DNA from: VRUE01 sp040508545
GTDB taxonomy: Bacteria > Actinomycetota > Thermoleophilia > Solirubrobacterales > 70-9
DNA: 64,000 bases
Assembly (NCBI GenBank): GCA_040508545.1
Contig: JBEVMR010000071.1
Span: 1 to 64,000 of the forward strand
Direction of reading: 5' to 3'
Made by a program: the position numbers and the translations under genes. Below are positions 62,261 to 64,000 of this stretch, in pieces. A model generated the notes under the pieces. That model did no database searches, was not told the origin of the DNA, and worked only from the letters and a program-made list of their open reading frames with translations. How positions within the stretch are numbered: the stretch's first letter is position 1; each line of letters opens with the position of its first letter.

Positions 62261-62962
62261 ATGACGATGCTCAAGCCACCGAACCCGATCCGCGCCCTTC
62301 TCGCCCTCGCCGCCTGCGCCGCGGTCGCTGTCGCGGCCTCCGGCTGCGGCACCAGCAAGGGTGACGAGGAGCGGGGCCGCGTGCTCTTCATCCAGAAGTG
62401 CGGCGTCTGCCACGAAATGGCGCAGGCGGGCACCACTGCGCAGATCGGGCCCAACCTCGACGAGGCGTTCGCCGCCGGCCGCGCCGTCGGACAGGACCGC
62501 GACACGGTCGAGGGAATCACCGCCGCACAGATCGAGAACCCGCGGCCGAGCACCGAGAACCCGGCGGTCTCGATGCCGGCGGGCATCGTCGAGGGCCAGG
62601 ACCTCGAGGACGTCGCCGCCTACGTCGGTATGTACGCGGGCGTGCCCGGCGCGGCGCCGCCCAAGGTCCCCGGCGGACCCGGCGCCCAAGTCTTTGCCAG
62701 CAACGGCTGCGGCGGCTGCCATACGCTCGCCGAGGCCGAAACGGGCGGAACCACCGGCCCCAACCTCGACGAAGTGCTCCCTGGCCAGAGCGCCGCGATG
62801 ATCGACAAATCGATCGTCGACCCCAACGCCCAGATCGCCAAAGGCTTCCCGCCGAACGTGATGCCCTCCACCTACGGCGAGTCGCTGACGCCGAAAGAAC
62901 TGGAAGACCTCGTCCAGTACCTCCTGCAGAGCACCTCGGGCGGCAAAAGCAAAGGCGGCTGA
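62261..62962 (+). CDS. Diheme cytochrome c lipoprotein
   Basis: 233 residues from ATG 62261 (ATG 62267 also possible). Signal peptide with lipobox AASGC, so probably anchored outside the membrane. Two heme sites, CGVCH and CGGCH, in two cytochrome c domains; candidate Met ligands in VSMPAG and NVMPST. A plausible electron carrier in the ctaB/ctaA neighbourhood. The nearby subunit II cannot accept electrons through CuA, so its true partner is unknown. Confidence 0.92.
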   Translation: MTMLKPPNPIRALLALAACAAVAVAASGCGTSKGDEERGRVLFIQKCGVCHEMAQAGTTAQIGPNLDEAFAAGRAVGQDRDTVEGITAAQIENPRPSTENPAVSMPAGIVEGQDLEDVAAYVGMYAGVPGAAPPKVPGGPGAQVFASNGCGGCHTLAEAETGGTTGPNLDEVLPGQSAAMIDKSIVDPNAQIAKGFPPNVMPSTYGESLTPKELEDLVQYLLQSTSGGKSKGG

Positions 62963-63031
62963 GCCGCTGCGGCCGGGATCCGTCCGCTGACATCATCTGA
63001 GCACGATGCGGACTCGCGCTTCTCTCGGACA

Positions 63032-64000
63032 GTGACTCTCAAGGACCGCCTCGACATCTCGCCGCGGCGCTACGCCCAGGTCACCCTCGTGGCCCTCGCC
63101 GCGCTCGCCCTGATCGTGCTGACCGGGGCGGCCGTCCGCCTCACCGGCTCCGGCCTCGGCTGCCCGGATTGGCCCAAATGCTACGGCGGCACCGTGCCAC
63201 CGCTCGACACCCACGCGGTGATCGAGTACGGCAACCGCCTGCTCACTGGCTTCGTCGGCCTCGCCGTAATCGCGGCCAGCGTCCTCGCCTGGTTCCGCCG
63301 TCCCTTTCGCTGGCATCTCGCTTTCTTCGGCGCCCTGCTCCCGATCGGCGTCATCTGCCAGGCGATCCTCGGCGCCCTCGTCGTCAAGTACCACCTCGCA
63401 CCCGGGCTGGTGATGGGCCACTTCATCCTCTCGATGCTGCTGCTCGACGCCGCCTTCGCGCTCGCCTGGATGGCCCGCTACGAACACGGCGAGCGGCGCT
63501 TCTCCAGCGACCGGCTCGGCGTCTGGGCGGTGCGGGCGCTGATCCCGTTCGGCCAGCTGACGATCATCGCCGGCACGATCGCGACCGGCTCGGGGCCCCA
63601 CGCCGGCGCCCACGAAGGCGAGCTGGTGCACCGCTTCGACTTCGAGGGCACCGGCACCCTGGAGTGGATGGTGCAGCGCCACTCGGCGATCGCGGCCGTC
63701 TTCGGCCTTGCCGCAATCGCGGTCTGGCTGCTCCTGCGCCGCCCTGGCGGCGACAGGCGTGCCCTGCGGCCCCTGACCGCGGTAATTGCCCTGCTGGGCC
63801 TTCAGGGCGCCGTGGGCGGCCTCCAGTGGGCGCTCGAGTTGCCCAGCGAGATCGTCTGGCTACACGTCGCCCTCGCCACCTTGACCTGGTTGGCAATGCT
63901 GTGGGCGGTGGCGACGGCGGGACGCCTGGAGCCCAGGACGGCAAGCGCGCAACCGATCACTCCGGCCGACTCAGCCGGTAAAAAACCCGCGCCCGCCTTG
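63032..64000 (+). CDS. ctaA: Heme A synthase (CtaA/COX15), 3' end outside window
   Basis: 323 codons from GTG 63032, open to the last base of the window, so the 3' end is missing. COX15/CtaA membrane enzyme that oxidises the heme O methyl group to a formyl, giving heme A. Motif VRLTGSGLGCPDWPKCYGG near the N-terminus with the conserved Cys pair, the IEYGNRLL helix with its Glu, and several membrane segments with His residues (VMGHFILSM, HRFDFEGT, MVQRHSAIA, LWLHVA as VWLHVALAT). Confidence 0.93.
   Translation, partial: MTLKDRLDISPRRYAQVTLVALAALALIVLTGAAVRLTGSGLGCPDWPKCYGGTVPPLDTHAVIEYGNRLLTGFVGLAVIAASVLAWFRRPFRWHLAFFGALLPIGVICQAILGALVVKYHLAPGLVMGHFILSMLLLDAAFALAWMARYEHGERRFSSDRLGVWAVRALIPFGQLTIIAGTIATGSGPHAGAHEGELVHRFDFEGTGTLEWMVQRHSAIAAVFGLAAIAVWLLLRRPGGDRRALRPLTAVIALLGLQGAVGGLQWALELPSEIVWLHVALATLTWLAMLWAVATAGRLEPRTASAQPITPADSAGKKPAPAL

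Overview
The window looks like chromosome from a high-GC actinobacterium. The best guess is class Thermoleophilia, order Solirubrobacterales (Solirubrobacter, Conexibacter or Patulibacter relatives). This rests on GC-rich codon use, frequent GTG/TTG starts, secreted proteins built from 'NGxVTxxKL' decapeptide units, TetR regulators that begin 'LPxGRHxxPRxF', and a c-di-AMP riboswitch in front of a secreted NlpC/P60-like hydrolase. This is inference from motifs; no rRNA gene is present.

Layout. 0-11.4 kb: a secreted decapeptide-repeat protein, an acyl-CoA carboxylase carboxyltransferase subunit, four clustered TetR regulators, a polyamine-type ABC importer (potABCD order, minus strand), the riboswitch-controlled hydrolase and an SDR. 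11.4-14.1 kb: an IS481-family insertion followed by gene-poor sequence with a decayed tRNA-Ser and a 46-bp copy of the 3' part of tRNA-Arg(TCT). 14.1-27.7 kb: a segment bracketed by that copy and the intact tRNA-Arg. It holds a tight c-di-GMP signalling operon (hybrid kinase, two HD-GYP regulators, GGDEF-EAL protein), a PAS-LuxR regulator, an Asn/Asp-rich collagen-like protein, and a divergent glycosyltransferase/HEAT-repeat/secreted helical-barrel group that may make or trim an exopolysaccharide. 27.8-32.9 kb: hydrolase, large membrane protein, msrA, small genes and tRNA-Pro(TGG). 32.9-36.5 kb: a small accessory island (homing-endonuclease-like protein, XRE regulator, DUF5343-like protein, 5'-truncated IS1595 transposase).

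36.5-54.6 kb is metabolic: DUF1015 protein, cobalamin adenosyltransferase, OsmC, GMC oxidoreductase, SDR, Nudix and peroxiredoxin; then a beta-oxidation set (thiolase, acyl-CoA dehydrogenase, enoyl-CoA hydratase, 3-hydroxyacyl-CoA dehydrogenase) with a class IV aminotransferase; a phoA-type phosphatase preceded by a PHO-box-like repeat array; an alkylsulfatase-like protein and greA. 54.7-57.9 kb: trxB, a flippase-like protein and a PAP2-type membrane protein.

57.9-64.0 kb is the most unusual part. A heme-copper-oxidase-like operon encodes a subunit II without CuA ligands and a full-length subunit I in which five of the six canonical metal-ligand histidines, the D-channel Asp and the K-channel Lys are all replaced, although the fold signatures and C-terminus are conserved. 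It is followed by heme O synthase (ctaB), two small membrane proteins, a diheme cytochrome c lipoprotein and heme A synthase (ctaA, running off the window end). This looks like a redox-dead oxidase-like complex kept beside heme A biosynthesis genes.
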